This document shows, one piece after another, positions 1 through 6,792 of a stretch of 10,003 bases of DNA. Each line of letters opens with the position of its first letter. Position 1 is the first letter of the stretch. Under the pieces are notes generated by a model. It was not told the origin of the DNA. It searched no databases and worked only from the letters and a program-made list of their open reading frames with translations. This DNA is from an uncultured Clostridia bacterium (GTDB taxonomy: Bacteria > Bacillota > Clostridia > TANB77 > CAG-508), in assembly GCA_934122385.1 (NCBI GenBank), contig CAKOWP010000038.1:1-10003 (forward strand), given 5' to 3'. The position numbers and the translations under genes were made by a program.

Positions 1-87
1 ATTAGAAAAGAACTTAGTGATGTAAATACAATAAATATATATGATGTAGAAACTTTAGAAAAAGCAATACAAGAATTAAAACAATAA
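1..87 (+). CDS. fabD: Malonyl-CoA:ACP transacylase, C-terminal end (partial)
   Basis: The window opens inside a reading frame that gives 28 residues and then TAA. The tail contains YDVETLEKAIQELK, the short strand plus terminal helix (often V.D.ESLE..L..L) that ends FabD proteins in Firmicutes. FabD moves malonyl from malonyl-CoA to the ACP phosphopantetheine in the cytoplasm and supplies the extender units for FabF. Its position directly before fabG is the usual fabD-fabG order. The catalytic Ser and His lie outside the window, so the call rests on the C-terminal pattern and the neighbour. Confidence 0.75.
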   Translation: MRKELSDVNTINIYDVETLEKAIQELKQ

Positions 88-107
88 ACCAGAAAACAGA
101 AAAATTT

Positions 108-140
108 ATGGTGGTCATAATTACTAGAAATGAGGACCAT
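108..140 (+). other. Imperfect hairpin in the fabD-fabG gap
   Basis: Arms ATGGTGGTCAT (108-118) and ATGAGGACCAT (130-140) pair except for a central two-base internal loop, around an 11-base loop. It lies about 10 bases upstream of the strong GGGAGGAAG ribosome binding site of fabG. No T-run follows, so it is not a terminator. It could be an mRNA processing or stability structure or an operator. No known FapR or FabT consensus is visible in it. Confidence 0.3.
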
Positions 141-168
141 ATTAATCTAGACATGGGAGGAAGAAAAA

Positions 169-909
169 ATGGAAGAAAAGAAAGTAGCTTTAATAACAGG
201 CGGAATAAGAGGAATAGGAAAAGCAATAGCAATAAAATTTGCAAAAAACGGATATAATCTAGTTTTAAATTATGTATCAGATAGAACAAATTTAGAAGAA
301 TTAGAAAATAAATTTAAAGAATATAATATTGAAGTTTTATTCATAAAAACAGATGTATCAAATTTTGAGGATTGCGAGAACATGGCTAAACAGGCTATAG
401 CAAAATTTGGAAAAATAGATGTTTTGGTAAATAATGCTGGAATCACAAAAGATAGTTTATTACTCAGAATGACTCCAGAGGATTTTGAAAAAGTAATAAA
501 TATCAATTTAAAAGGCACATTTAATGTTACAAAAAGCATTGTACCTTATATGATGAAAAAAAGAACAGGTAAAATAGTAAATATCAGTTCAGTAGTTGGA
601 GTATCTGGAAATGCAGGTCAATGCAATTATGCCGCTTCTAAAGCAGGTATTATAGGATTTACAAAAAGTATTGCTAAAGAATTAGCAAGTAGAAATATAT
701 TAGCAAATTGTGTAGCACCTGGTTTTATCGATACAGATATGACATCTGTTTTAAGTGATAGTGTTAAGGAAAATATAAATGCTCAAATACCATTAAAAAG
801 AATGGGAAGTAGTGAAGAAATTGCAAATTCAGTTTATTTCTTGGCTGGTGAAGAAAATACATATATAACAGGGCAAGTTTTAAATGTTGATGGTGGTATG
901 TTGATGTAA
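169..909 (+). CDS. fabG: 3-oxoacyl-ACP reductase (beta-ketoacyl-ACP reductase)
   Basis: NADPH-dependent reduction of 3-ketoacyl-ACP to 3-hydroxyacyl-ACP, the second step of each FAS II cycle, cytoplasmic. The 246-residue protein is a classical short-chain dehydrogenase: cofactor loop TGGIRGIG at 10-17, NNAG at 88-91, catalytic Ser141, and YAASK with Tyr154 and Lys158. The PGFIDTDMT segment and the C-terminal ITGQVLNVDGGM are specific to the FabG group and match its usual length of about 245. The ATG is fixed by GGGAGGAAG 7-8 bases upstream. It follows fabD by 81 bases. No convincing plus-strand terminator follows, so transcription may continue toward fabF across the opposing small gene. Confidence 0.96.
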   Translation: MEEKKVALITGGIRGIGKAIAIKFAKNGYNLVLNYVSDRTNLEELENKFKEYNIEVLFIKTDVSNFEDCENMAKQAIAKFGKIDVLVNNAGITKDSLLLRMTPEDFEKVININLKGTFNVTKSIVPYMMKKRTGKIVNISSVVGVSGNAGQCNYAASKAGIIGFTKSIAKELASRNILANCVAPGFIDTDMTSVLSDSVKENINAQIPLKRMGSSEEIANSVYFLAGEENTYITGQVLNVDGGMLM

Positions 910-979
910 TAAAAACAATTGTATTAATATTTTTTTTATCTCATTAATTAACATTAATAATATAAAAAGCAAAAAAGTA

Positions 980-1002
980 GGGAGAGATATAAAACCTCTC
1001 CC
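980..1002 (-). terminator. Terminator of the minus-strand gene at 1019-1282
   Basis: Perfect 7-bp stem GGGAGAG/CTCTCCC around a 9-base loop. On the minus strand the hairpin is followed by TACTTTTTTGC, a T-rich tract. On the plus strand no T-run follows, so it should act for the small minus-strand gene and not for fabG. Confidence 0.7.
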
Positions 1003-1018
1003 AGTGAATGAAAATAAA

Positions 1019-1282
1019 TTACCCTAAAAATAAAAATGTTACAAGTATAGTTTTCATACTGTCTGAATAGAAGACATTAGTGTTTAAAACTTTAGGTTCA
1101 TAATTCAAAACTTTTACAAGTTTTACAATTATAGAAGCAATCTCAACATCAGGACAGCTGATCCGTTTGTCCAAAGTTACTTGTGGAATGGCTATGGTAA
1201 CCGTTTGGTTTTTCATGCCATTATTCCTAAAGATAGTTATTTGGTCTTCGAGTAATTTTTCAATAGACCATTTTTCATTCAT
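1019..1282 (-). CDS. Small hypothetical protein, antisense within the fab cluster
   Basis: I do not recognise this 87-residue protein. The start at 1282 is set by AGGAGG (1291-1296) eight bases upstream; the frame runs on to an ATG at 1408, but that lies upstream of the promoter at 1314-1342. It has a polar N-terminal helix-like part (1-25), a strand TVTIAIP (28-33), a helix around 46-60 (VEIASIIVKLVKVLN) and a hydrophobic C-terminal strand with MKTILVTF (76-83). This would fit a small beta-alpha-beta fold. No signal peptide is seen; the C-terminal stretch is too short for a sure membrane segment. It has its own promoter and terminator, so it is an independent unit facing the operon. Its place is where many Clostridia carry acpP, but it lacks the ACP DSL motif. 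Confidence 0.75.
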   Translation of the reverse strand: MNEKWSIEKLLEDQITIFRNNGMKNQTVTIAIPQVTLDKRISCPDVEIASIIVKLVKVLNYEPKVLNTNVFYSDSMKTILVTFLFLG

Positions 1283-1313
1283 ATGCTTTACCTCCTTAAG
1301 CGTTATAATAAAT

Positions 1314-1342
1314 ATTATAACATATACTATTGTAAAATGCAA
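1314..1342 (-). promoter_or_regulatory. Sigma-A-type promoter for the small minus-strand gene
   Basis: Minus strand: -35 TTGCAT (1337-1342), 17-base spacer, -10 TATAAT (1314-1319). It ends about 30 bases upstream of the start codon at 1282. It lies in the divergent gap to fabF. Confidence 0.7.
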
Positions 1343-1425
1343 AAATATATTACTTTTAAATGAACAGCAAATAAAATTATTTATACATAAACTAAAAATC
1401 AATTTCAAAGAAAGGAAAATTAAAA

Positions 1426-2658
1426 ATGGAAAGAAGAGTTGTAGTAACAGGGTTAGGAGCCATAACTCCTATAGGAAACAATGTAGAAGAATTTTGGAAA
1501 GGAATAAAAGAAAACAAATGTGGCATAGCACCAATAACAGAATTTGACACAGAAAAGTTCAAAGTAAAATTAGCAGGAGAAGTAAAAGAATATAATCCTG
1601 AAGAATACTTTGACAAAAGAAGCTGCAAAAGACTAGACAAATTCTCACAATTTGCAATAATAGCATCAAGAGAAGCAATGAAAGACAGTGGAATAACACC
1701 AGAAAATACAGACATGAACAGAGTTGGAGTTGTAATCAGTTCAGGTATAGGTGGACTTTCTACAATAGAAAAAGAAAATGAACACTATATAGAAAAAGGC
1801 CCAGATAGAGTATCACCAATGTACATACCTATGAGCATATGCAATATGGCTGCAGGAAATGTAGCAATCGAATTAGGAACAAAAGGTGAATCAATATCTG
1901 TTGTAACAGCATGTGCTGGTGGAACCCATTCAATAGGTGAAGCATACAGAATGATAAAAAACGGATATGAAGATGCAATTTTAGCCGGAGGAACAGAAGC
2001 ATCAATTACACCTACAGGTATAGCAGGGTTCACAAATATAAAAGCCTTAACCCAAGCAACAGATGTAAATAGAGCAAGTATTCCATTTGACAAAGAAAGA
2101 AGCGGATTTGTAATGGGAGAAGGAGCAGGTGTTATTGTTCTAGAAGAATTAGAACACGCTAAAGCAAGAAATGCAAAAATATATGCAGAAATAGTAGGAT
2201 ATGGAGCAACATCAGATGCCTATCATATAACATCACCTGCACCAGACGGAGAAGGTGCTGCCAGAGCCATGAAAAGAGCCTTAGAAGAAAATAATACAAA
2301 ACCAGAAGACATTACATATATAAATGCTCATGGAACATCTACGCACCTAAATGATGCAGGAGAAACATCTGCAATAAAACTAGCATTTGGAGAATCAAGT
2401 AAAAAAATAATGGTAAGTTCAACAAAAGGAAATACAGGACACTTATTAGGTGCTGCAGGTGGAGTAGAAGCAGTTGTTTGTATAAAAGCAATAGAAGACA
2501 ACTTTGTACCACCTACAATAAATTACAAAGTACCAGATGAAGAATGTGATTTAGATATAGTACCAAATGAAGGCAGAAATATAGAAGTGAAATATGCAAT
2601 GTCAAATTCATTAGGATTTGGAGGACATAATAGTTCTATAATATTCAAAAAAATTTAG
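1426..2658 (+). CDS. fabF: 3-oxoacyl-ACP synthase II (KAS II)
   Basis: Condenses malonyl-ACP with acyl-ACP, with loss of CO2, to lengthen the chain by two carbons. It is 410 residues, the usual KAS II length. The thiolase-fold catalytic triad is complete: Cys163 in VTACAGGTHSIG, His302 in NAHGTSTHLND and His339 in STKGNTGHLLGAAGG, with the conserved Lys334. The glycine-rich C-terminal loop NSLGFGGHN is also present. The Cys-His-His arrangement excludes FabH (Cys-His-Asn). The start has a modest AAAGGAAA site about 8 bases upstream. It heads the fabF-accB-fabZ run, with accB only 9 bases downstream, whose ribosome binding site overlaps the fabF stop. No clear plus-strand promoter is seen in the 143-base gap upstream. 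Confidence 0.97.
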   Translation: MERRVVVTGLGAITPIGNNVEEFWKGIKENKCGIAPITEFDTEKFKVKLAGEVKEYNPEEYFDKRSCKRLDKFSQFAIIASREAMKDSGITPENTDMNRVGVVISSGIGGLSTIEKENEHYIEKGPDRVSPMYIPMSICNMAAGNVAIELGTKGESISVVTACAGGTHSIGEAYRMIKNGYEDAILAGGTEASITPTGIAGFTNIKALTQATDVNRASIPFDKERSGFVMGEGAGVIVLEELEHAKARNAKIYAEIVGYGATSDAYHITSPAPDGEGAARAMKRALEENNTKPEDITYINAHGTSTHLNDAGETSAIKLAFGESSKKIMVSSTKGNTGHLLGAAGGVEAVVCIKAIEDNFVPPTINYKVPDEECDLDIVPNEGRNIEVKYAMSNSLGFGGHNSSIIFKKI

Positions 2659-2667
2659 GAGGAAAAT

Positions 2668-3162
2668 ATGGATTACGAAGAAATCAAAAAATTAATTGAT
2701 GATATGGGAAATGCAAAAATAGACGAACTAGAAATAGAATTTCCTGAAGGTATGAAAATAAGCATGAAGAAAAATACGGAAAAAGAAATTGTAGTAACAA
2801 ATGGTGCACAAATGCAAGCAAATGCAATATCAACAACACCTATAACAAATGATGTTTTGAATAATCAAAATAACGCAGAAGTACCAATAAACGAAACAAC
2901 AGGTGATAAAAATGCACAAGAAGAAAATTACAAAATTATAAAATCACCTATGGTAGGAACATTTTATTCTAGACCTGCACCAAATAAAGACGCATTCGCA
3001 AAAACAGGTGATACAGTAAAAAAAGGTCAAGTTATATGTATAGTAGAAGCAATGAAACTAATGAATGAAATAGAATCAGAATTTGACGGAGAAATAGCAG
3101 AAATATGTGTAAAAGACGGAGATGTGGTAGAATACGGAACACCATTATTTAAAATAAAATAA
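2668..3162 (+). CDS. accB: Biotin carboxyl carrier protein of acetyl-CoA carboxylase
   Basis: Carries the carboxybiotin between AccC (which charges it) and AccD/AccA (which unload it onto acetyl-CoA). The 164 residues divide into an N-terminal helical segment (1-40, MDYEEIKKLIDDM), a flexible Asn/Thr/Gln-rich linker (about 45-90) and a C-terminal biotinyl domain (about 91-164). KSPMVGTFYSRPAP starts this domain, and the biotinylation site EAMKLM places the modified lysine at Lys130. The C-terminal partner strand is GTPLFKIK. The PMVGTFY thumb region is typical of AccB, not of pyruvate or oxaloacetate carrier domains. AGGAGG overlaps the fabF stop codon, so translation of the two is probably coupled. 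Confidence 0.97.
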   Translation: MDYEEIKKLIDDMGNAKIDELEIEFPEGMKISMKKNTEKEIVVTNGAQMQANAISTTPITNDVLNNQNNAEVPINETTGDKNAQEENYKIIKSPMVGTFYSRPAPNKDAFAKTGDTVKKGQVICIVEAMKLMNEIESEFDGEIAEICVKDGDVVEYGTPLFKIK

Positions 3163-3208
3163 ATAAAAATTTGGATGACGATAAGTGAACGAAAGGCGGA
3201 AAATTTAA

Positions 3209-3640
3209 ATGTTAAATAAAGAAGAAATCAAAAAAATAATACCACAAAGAGAACCATTTTTAATGATAGACGAAGTAGAAGAATACAAACCAGGAGAAAG
3301 TTGTACAGCATACAAAAATGTATCAGCAGACGAATATTACTTCAAAGGTCATTTTCCAGGCAACCCAATTATGCCAGGAGTATTAATGGTAGAAGCACTA
3401 GCACAAACAGGAGCAGTTGCAATACTATCACTAGAAGAAAACAAAAATAAGAATGCTCTATTTGGGGGAATAAATAATTTAAAATTCAAAAAACAAGTAG
3501 TGCCAGGAGATAGATTAAAATTAGAGGTAAAAATTATTAAGCAAAAAGGTCCAGTTGGTATTGGAGAAGCAATTGCAACAGTAGATGGAAAAGTTGCAGT
3601 AAAAGGAGAATTAACATTTGCAATTGTAAACAATAAATAA
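3209..3640 (+). CDS. fabZ: 3-hydroxyacyl-ACP dehydratase
   Basis: Dehydrates (3R)-hydroxyacyl-ACP to trans-2-enoyl-ACP; hot-dog fold, cytoplasmic. It is 143 residues, the usual FabZ length. The central helix motif GHFPGNPIMPGVLMVEALAQ holds the catalytic His48 and Glu62. The N-terminal IPQREPFLMIDEV corresponds to the usual PHR.PFLLVD, with Gln in place of His at residue 13, which is not a catalytic position. The ribosome binding site is an imperfect AAAGGCGG, 9 bases upstream. The 46-base gap from accB and no terminator between them point to one transcript. The single-domain length and lack of the FabA-type Asp favour FabZ over FabA. Confidence 0.96.
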   Translation: MLNKEEIKKIIPQREPFLMIDEVEEYKPGESCTAYKNVSADEYYFKGHFPGNPIMPGVLMVEALAQTGAVAILSLEENKNKNALFGGINNLKFKKQVVPGDRLKLEVKIIKQKGPVGIGEAIATVDGKVAVKGELTFAIVNNK

Positions 3641-3646
3641 AAATTC

Positions 3647-3685
3647 GGGATTAGGGGCCACTACACAAAATCCCTATTTTATAAT
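3647..3685 (+). terminator. Possible weak terminator or attenuator after fabZ
   Basis: GGGATT (3647-3652) pairs with AATCCC (3669-3674) around a 16-base loop, followed by TATTTTATAATATAG. An alternative pairing uses TAGGG (3652-3656) with CCCTA (3672-3676). The stem is short and the T-tract is broken by A residues, so partial read-through into accC is likely. Confidence 0.4.
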
Positions 3686-3739
3686 ATAGTTTTTAATTTA
3701 TAGTTATATATATTAATAAGAATATGAAAGGAAAAGAAA

Positions 3740-5095
3740 ATGCTAAAAAAAATATTAATAGCAAATCGAGGAGAAATTGCAGTAAGAATAATAAGAACCT
3801 GTAGAGAATTAGGAATAAGAACAGTAGCAGTATATTCAGAAATAGACAAAAACTCATTACACAAAGAACTAGCAGATGAGGCAGTATGCATAGGACCTGC
3901 ACCATCTAACAAAAGTTATTTAAATGTAAAAGCAATAATCGAAGCAGCATGTTTAACAGGATGTGACGGAATACACCCAGGATATGGCTTTTTATCTGAA
4001 AATAGTAGTTTTGCCAAAATGTGTGACGAAATCGGAATAAAATTCATTGGGCCTACTTACAAAATGATAGAACTAATGGGAAACAAGTCAAAAGCAAAAG
4101 AAACTATGAAAAATGCAGGTGTGCCAGTTGTTCCGGGTTCAGATGGATTAGTTGATAATGTACTAGAGGCAATAAAAGTAGCATTGAGAATAGGCTACCC
4201 TGTTATTTTAAAAGCATCAAGTGGTGGTGGAGGCAAAGGAATACGAATTGCCTACAACGAAAAAGAACTTGTAAAATTTTATGATTTAGTAAGACAAGAA
4301 GCCAAAATTTCTTTTAATGATGACTCTATTTATATTGAGAAATTCATAGAAAATCCAAGACATATAGAAGTTCAAGTAATGGCAGACGAACATGGAAATG
4401 TAATACATTTAGGAGAAAGAGATTGTACTGTACAAAGAAATAATCAAAAAATGTTAGAAGAAACGCCTTCAGGAGTAATAACAGACAAGTTAAGACAAAA
4501 AATGGGAAAAATTACTGTAAATGCCTTAAAAGAAATTGGATATAGCAATGTTGGAACAATTGAATATTTGCTAGATAAAAACAAAGATTTTTACTTTATG
4601 GAAATGAATACAAGAGTTCAAGTTGAACACCCTATAACAGAAACAATTACAGGTGTAGATATTATAAAAGAACAATTAAGAATTGCATCAGGTGAAAAGT
4701 TGCAATATAAGCAAGATGATATTAAATTTACAGGACACAGTTTGGAGGCCAGAATAAATGCAGAAAATCCATATAAAAACTTTATGCCATGTCCAGGTGA
4801 AATAAAAGAATTACATATTCCAGGAGGAAATGGAGTAAGAATAGACACTGCAATTTATCCAGGCTATAAGATACCTCCTACATATGACTCTATGATTGCA
4901 AAAGTTATTGTACATGGGAAAGACAGAAATGAATCAATTGCAAAAATGAAAAGTGCATTAGGTGAATTTGTCATTGATGGTATTAGTACTAATATTGATT
5001 TTTTATATAAGATTTTAGAAGATGAAGATTTTATTAGTAATAATTATGATACTTCTTTTATTGCTAAGAAATTTGCTAATAAGCTTCAAAGTTGA
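3740..5095 (+). CDS. accC: Biotin carboxylase subunit of acetyl-CoA carboxylase
   Basis: ATP- and bicarbonate-dependent carboxylation of the biotin on AccB. The 451 residues match the family length of about 450. The N-terminal domain starts LKKILIANRGEIAVRIIR; the ATP-grasp glycine-rich loop KASSGGGGKGIR is at 158-169; and the active-site segment FMEMNTRVQVEHPITE gives Glu288, Asn290 and Arg292, numbered as in E. coli. The segment usually written QRRHQK reads QRNNQK (232-237), so the usual Arg-His pair is Asn-Asn; the lysine after it is kept. No carboxyltransferase or biotinyl domain follows, so this is the stand-alone bacterial subunit and not a pyruvate carboxylase. The start is supported by GAAAGGAAAAG just upstream. 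Codon use drifts to more T-ending codons at the 3' end. Confidence 0.97.
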   Translation: MLKKILIANRGEIAVRIIRTCRELGIRTVAVYSEIDKNSLHKELADEAVCIGPAPSNKSYLNVKAIIEAACLTGCDGIHPGYGFLSENSSFAKMCDEIGIKFIGPTYKMIELMGNKSKAKETMKNAGVPVVPGSDGLVDNVLEAIKVALRIGYPVILKASSGGGGKGIRIAYNEKELVKFYDLVRQEAKISFNDDSIYIEKFIENPRHIEVQVMADEHGNVIHLGERDCTVQRNNQKMLEETPSGVITDKLRQKMGKITVNALKEIGYSNVGTIEYLLDKNKDFYFMEMNTRVQVEHPITETITGVDIIKEQLRIASGEKLQYKQDDIKFTGHSLEARINAENPYKNFMPCPGEIKELHIPGGNGVRIDTAIYPGYKIPPTYDSMIAKVIVHGKDRNESIAKMKSALGEFVIDGISTNIDFLYKILEDEDFISNNYDTSFIAKKFANKLQS

Positions 5096-5100
5096 TTATA

Positions 5101-5323
5101 AGATTTTTATAATTTTATTTATGCTTATATGTATATGTAATAGTTTTCATATATTTTTCGGCTTAACTTACATAACGTTAACAAATTCTAATGCAAAAAC
5201 TATAACAATACCCGAAAACAGGACCCTTTATAGCTTTTACATAAGAATTTGTAACACTAGTAAGTAGTATCAAAATATATTCAAACTATTACATATACAT
5301 ATAAGCAAAAAATATAAAAAACT
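5101..5323. repeat. Long imperfect palindrome (MITE-like or fold-back element)
   Basis: Almost the whole 247-base accC-accD gap folds on itself. The outer arms include a perfect 25-bp inverted repeat (5122-5146 with 5283-5307). After a two-base mismatch the pairing continues for 9 bp (5149-5157 with 5272-5280). Inner arms pair ACTTAC (5166-5171) with GTAAGT (5260-5265), and 5181-5205 with 5228-5252 (22 of 25 positions). The loop is about 22 bases (5206-5227). Pairing continues less perfectly outward to about 5101 and 5323. There is no transposase and no credible gene inside. It resembles a degenerate miniature inverted-repeat element; a cis-acting RNA hairpin is the alternative. Confidence 0.8.
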
Positions 5324-5342
5324 AGATACAAGGAGAAAAGCG

Positions 5343-6191
5343 ATGGTAATAGAAAAAATCAAAAAAATAAATCCAAAAGAGCCAGATCAAAAGAATGAAA
5401 AAGCATCAGATATGCTAGTTGGTAAATGGGTAAAATGCAATAATTGTAAAGAGATACTATACAAGGAAGAACTAAAAAACAATTATAGCATATGTCCAAA
5501 CTGTGGTAAATATTTTAGACTATCAGCCAGAAGACGAATAAAGCAAATAATAGACGAAGGAACATTTGAAGAGATAGATACAGATATGCAAACAAGTGAT
5601 TTGTTAAATTTTGAAGGTTATAAAGAAAAGATTCAAGCCTTACAAGAAAAGACAAAAATACAAGAGGCAATACAAACTGGAACAGGAAATATAAAGGGTC
5701 TAAAAGTTGCAATAGGTGTTATGGATAGTAATTTCATGATGGGAAGCATGGGATGTGTTGTTGGCGAGAAGATAACAAGATTAGTTGAAAAAGCAATAGA
5801 ACAAAGATTGCCTGTTATTATATTTTGTGTATCAGGTGGAGCTAGGATGCAAGAAGGAATAATATCATTAATGCAAATGGCAAAAACATCGTCAGCAATA
5901 GCTAAACTAGATAAAGCAGGTTTATTGTATATATCTGTATTAACAGACCCTACTACAGGAGGAGTAACTGCAAGTTTTGCGAGTTTGGGTGATATTATTT
6001 TGGCAGAGCCAGGTGCTTTAATAGGCTTTGCAGGTCCAAGGGTTATAGAACAAACAATTAAACAGAAACTGCCAGAAGGATTTCAAAGTGCAGAGTTTTT
6101 ATTAGAACATGGATTTATTGATAAAATAGTTGAAAGAAAAAATATGAAAAATACATTATATAATATTGTAAAATTGCATCAAAATGGATAA
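5343..6191 (+). CDS. accD: Acetyl-CoA carboxylase carboxyltransferase, beta subunit
   Basis: Together with AccA it moves the carboxyl group from carboxybiotin-AccB to acetyl-CoA, giving malonyl-CoA. The 282-residue protein has the N-terminal four-cysteine zinc ribbon that marks AccD (Cys32, Cys35, Cys51, Cys54 in CNNC and CPNC). A crotonase-like carboxyltransferase domain follows, with SGGARMQEG (164-172), TDPTTGGVTASFA (201-213) and GFAGPRVIEQT (228-238). The length is normal for Firmicutes. AAGGAGA lies 6-7 bases before the ATG. The palindrome at 5101-5323 ends just upstream of this site and could affect its access or the mRNA between accC and accD. Confidence 0.97.
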   Translation: MVIEKIKKINPKEPDQKNEKASDMLVGKWVKCNNCKEILYKEELKNNYSICPNCGKYFRLSARRRIKQIIDEGTFEEIDTDMQTSDLLNFEGYKEKIQALQEKTKIQEAIQTGTGNIKGLKVAIGVMDSNFMMGSMGCVVGEKITRLVEKAIEQRLPVIIFCVSGGARMQEGIISLMQMAKTSSAIAKLDKAGLLYISVLTDPTTGGVTASFASLGDIILAEPGALIGFAGPRVIEQTIKQKLPEGFQSAEFLLEHGFIDKIVERKNMKNTLYNIVKLHQNG

Positions 6192-6193
6192 AA

Positions 6194-6206
6194 CGAACAA
6201 TGTTCG
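6194..6206. other. 13-bp palindrome just after accD
   Basis: CGAACAATGTTCG is a perfect inverted repeat with one central base, starting three bases after the accD stop. It resembles a Gram-positive LexA box (CGAAC-4N-GTTCG) but has a 3-base spacer instead of 4 and no promoter of an SOS gene beside it. It could be an operator for another dimeric regulator or chance. Confidence 0.35.
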
Positions 6207-6277
6207 CTGATAAAATTATATACATTAATAGGATTAAAATACTAAATAGAACAAATCTGAAATTTTCAATTTTCAGC

Positions 6278-6315
6278 CATATATTAGGAAAGTTGCATAA
6301 CTTCCCTAATATATG
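6278..6315. repeat. 17-bp-stem hairpin in the accD-accA gap
   Basis: Arms 6278-6294 and 6299-6315 pair at 16 of 17 positions around the four-base loop GCAT (core CATATATTAGG / CCTAATATATG). No T-run follows on either strand, so it is not a standard intrinsic terminator. A second small inverted repeat, CTGAAA/TTTCAG, lies at 6257-6276. It may be a mobile-element remnant or an mRNA 3'-end stabilising structure. Confidence 0.6.
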
Positions 6316-6319
6316 AAAA

Positions 6320-6344
6320 GAGGAAACTACAATGTAATTTCCTC
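6320..6344 (-). terminator. Terminator of the minus-strand gene at 6366-6626
   Basis: Arms GAGGAAACTAC (6320-6330) and GTAATTTCCTC (6334-6344) pair with one mismatch around a three-base loop. On the minus strand the hairpin is followed by TTTTCATAT, and it lies 21 bases past the stop codon of the small gene. Confidence 0.6.
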
Positions 6345-6365
6345 AAAAATTCGGGTAACAAGCAC

Positions 6366-6626
6366 TTATTCATAAAAAACAATAATTGTTTTGAATAAAC
6401 TTGGGTGATATAATCTACATCGGCAATTATATTGCCGTGCAACTTGATATGCAACGTCTCTATCAAAACGATGCATAAACAAGAGTTTTTCATTGAATAT
6501 TTCTTTTGGTTCAAACATCTTGATGTATTCGAATAGTTCGTTCCAAAGCAAAGCTTCTTGTTTGTCCTTCCTATTTTCTTTCATTTTTTTGAATTTTACC
6601 CGAAGAGTTTTTAAATCCTTCTTCAT
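6366..6626 (-). CDS. Small basic hypothetical protein, antisense within the acc genes
   Basis: I do not recognise this 86-residue protein. The start is fixed by AGGAGG (6635-6640) eight bases before the ATG. The N-terminal 22 residues are very lysine/arginine rich (KFKKMKENRKDK), and a helix follows (24-38, EALLWNELFEYIK). FNEKLLF at 44-50 could be a strand, 55-65 a second helix, and FKTIIVF at 78-84 a C-terminal strand. Two cysteines (68, 70) lie in YNCRCRLY. There is no signal peptide or membrane helix. It has its own TTGACT/TATAAT promoter and a terminator hairpin. Its layout, and the region around FNEKLLF, resembles the 96-residue protein at 9227-9517, weakly. Confidence 0.75.
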   Translation of the reverse strand: MKKDLKTLRVKFKKMKENRKDKQEALLWNELFEYIKMFEPKEIFNEKLLFMHRFDRDVAYQVARQYNCRCRLYHPSLFKTIIVFYE

Positions 6627-6676
6627 AATGTATTCCTCCTATAGATTAATGGATTTATTTGCAATAAATATAATTA

Positions 6677-6705
6677 ATTATAACACAAAATAAGCTATTA
6701 GTCAA
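6677..6705 (-). promoter_or_regulatory. Consensus sigma-A promoter for the minus-strand gene at 6366-6626
   Basis: Minus strand: -35 TTGACT (6700-6705), 17-base spacer, -10 TATAAT (6677-6682), about 50 bases upstream of the start codon. No equally good plus-strand promoter for accA is seen in this gap. Confidence 0.8.
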
Positions 6706-6792
6706 AATTTCCAAAATCACACAAGAACAATAACTAATTAAGAAAGTGATATATATTATTAATTAATCATAAAAAAGAAAGGATAGATGTAA

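Noticed and set aside
88..168. FapR or FabT operator controlling the fatty acid genes
   Set aside because: I looked for the FapR (TTAGTACC-type) and FabT (TTTGA..TCAAA) consensus here and in the other gaps and saw no convincing match. The operon promoter probably lies upstream of the window.
980..1002. Hairpin as a terminator for fabG
   Set aside because: No T-run follows on the plus strand; the T-rich tract is on the minus-strand side, so it serves the gene at 1019-1282.
1019..1282. Divergent acyl carrier protein in the usual acpP position
   Set aside because: It is on the opposite strand and lacks the DSL serine motif and the four-helix acidic composition of ACP.
1167..1547. Plus-strand open frame of 126 codons before fabF
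   Set aside because: It is antisense to the small minus-strand gene, then runs out of frame into fabF. It has no ribosome binding site, and fabF is clearly the real gene.
3641..3650. Shared word AAAATTCGGG also found near 6346-6355 as a repeat
   Set aside because: The match is only about 10-11 bases with no similarity beyond it, too short to call a repeat in such AT-rich DNA.
5022..5267. Plus-strand open frame of 81 codons across the accC end and the following gap
   Set aside because: It overlaps the accC 3' end in another frame, has no ribosome binding site, and its second half is simply one arm and the loop of the long palindrome.
6194..6206. LexA (SOS) box
   Set aside because: The half sites CGAAC/GTTCG are right, but the spacer is 3 instead of 4 bases, and no SOS-type gene or promoter is adjacent.
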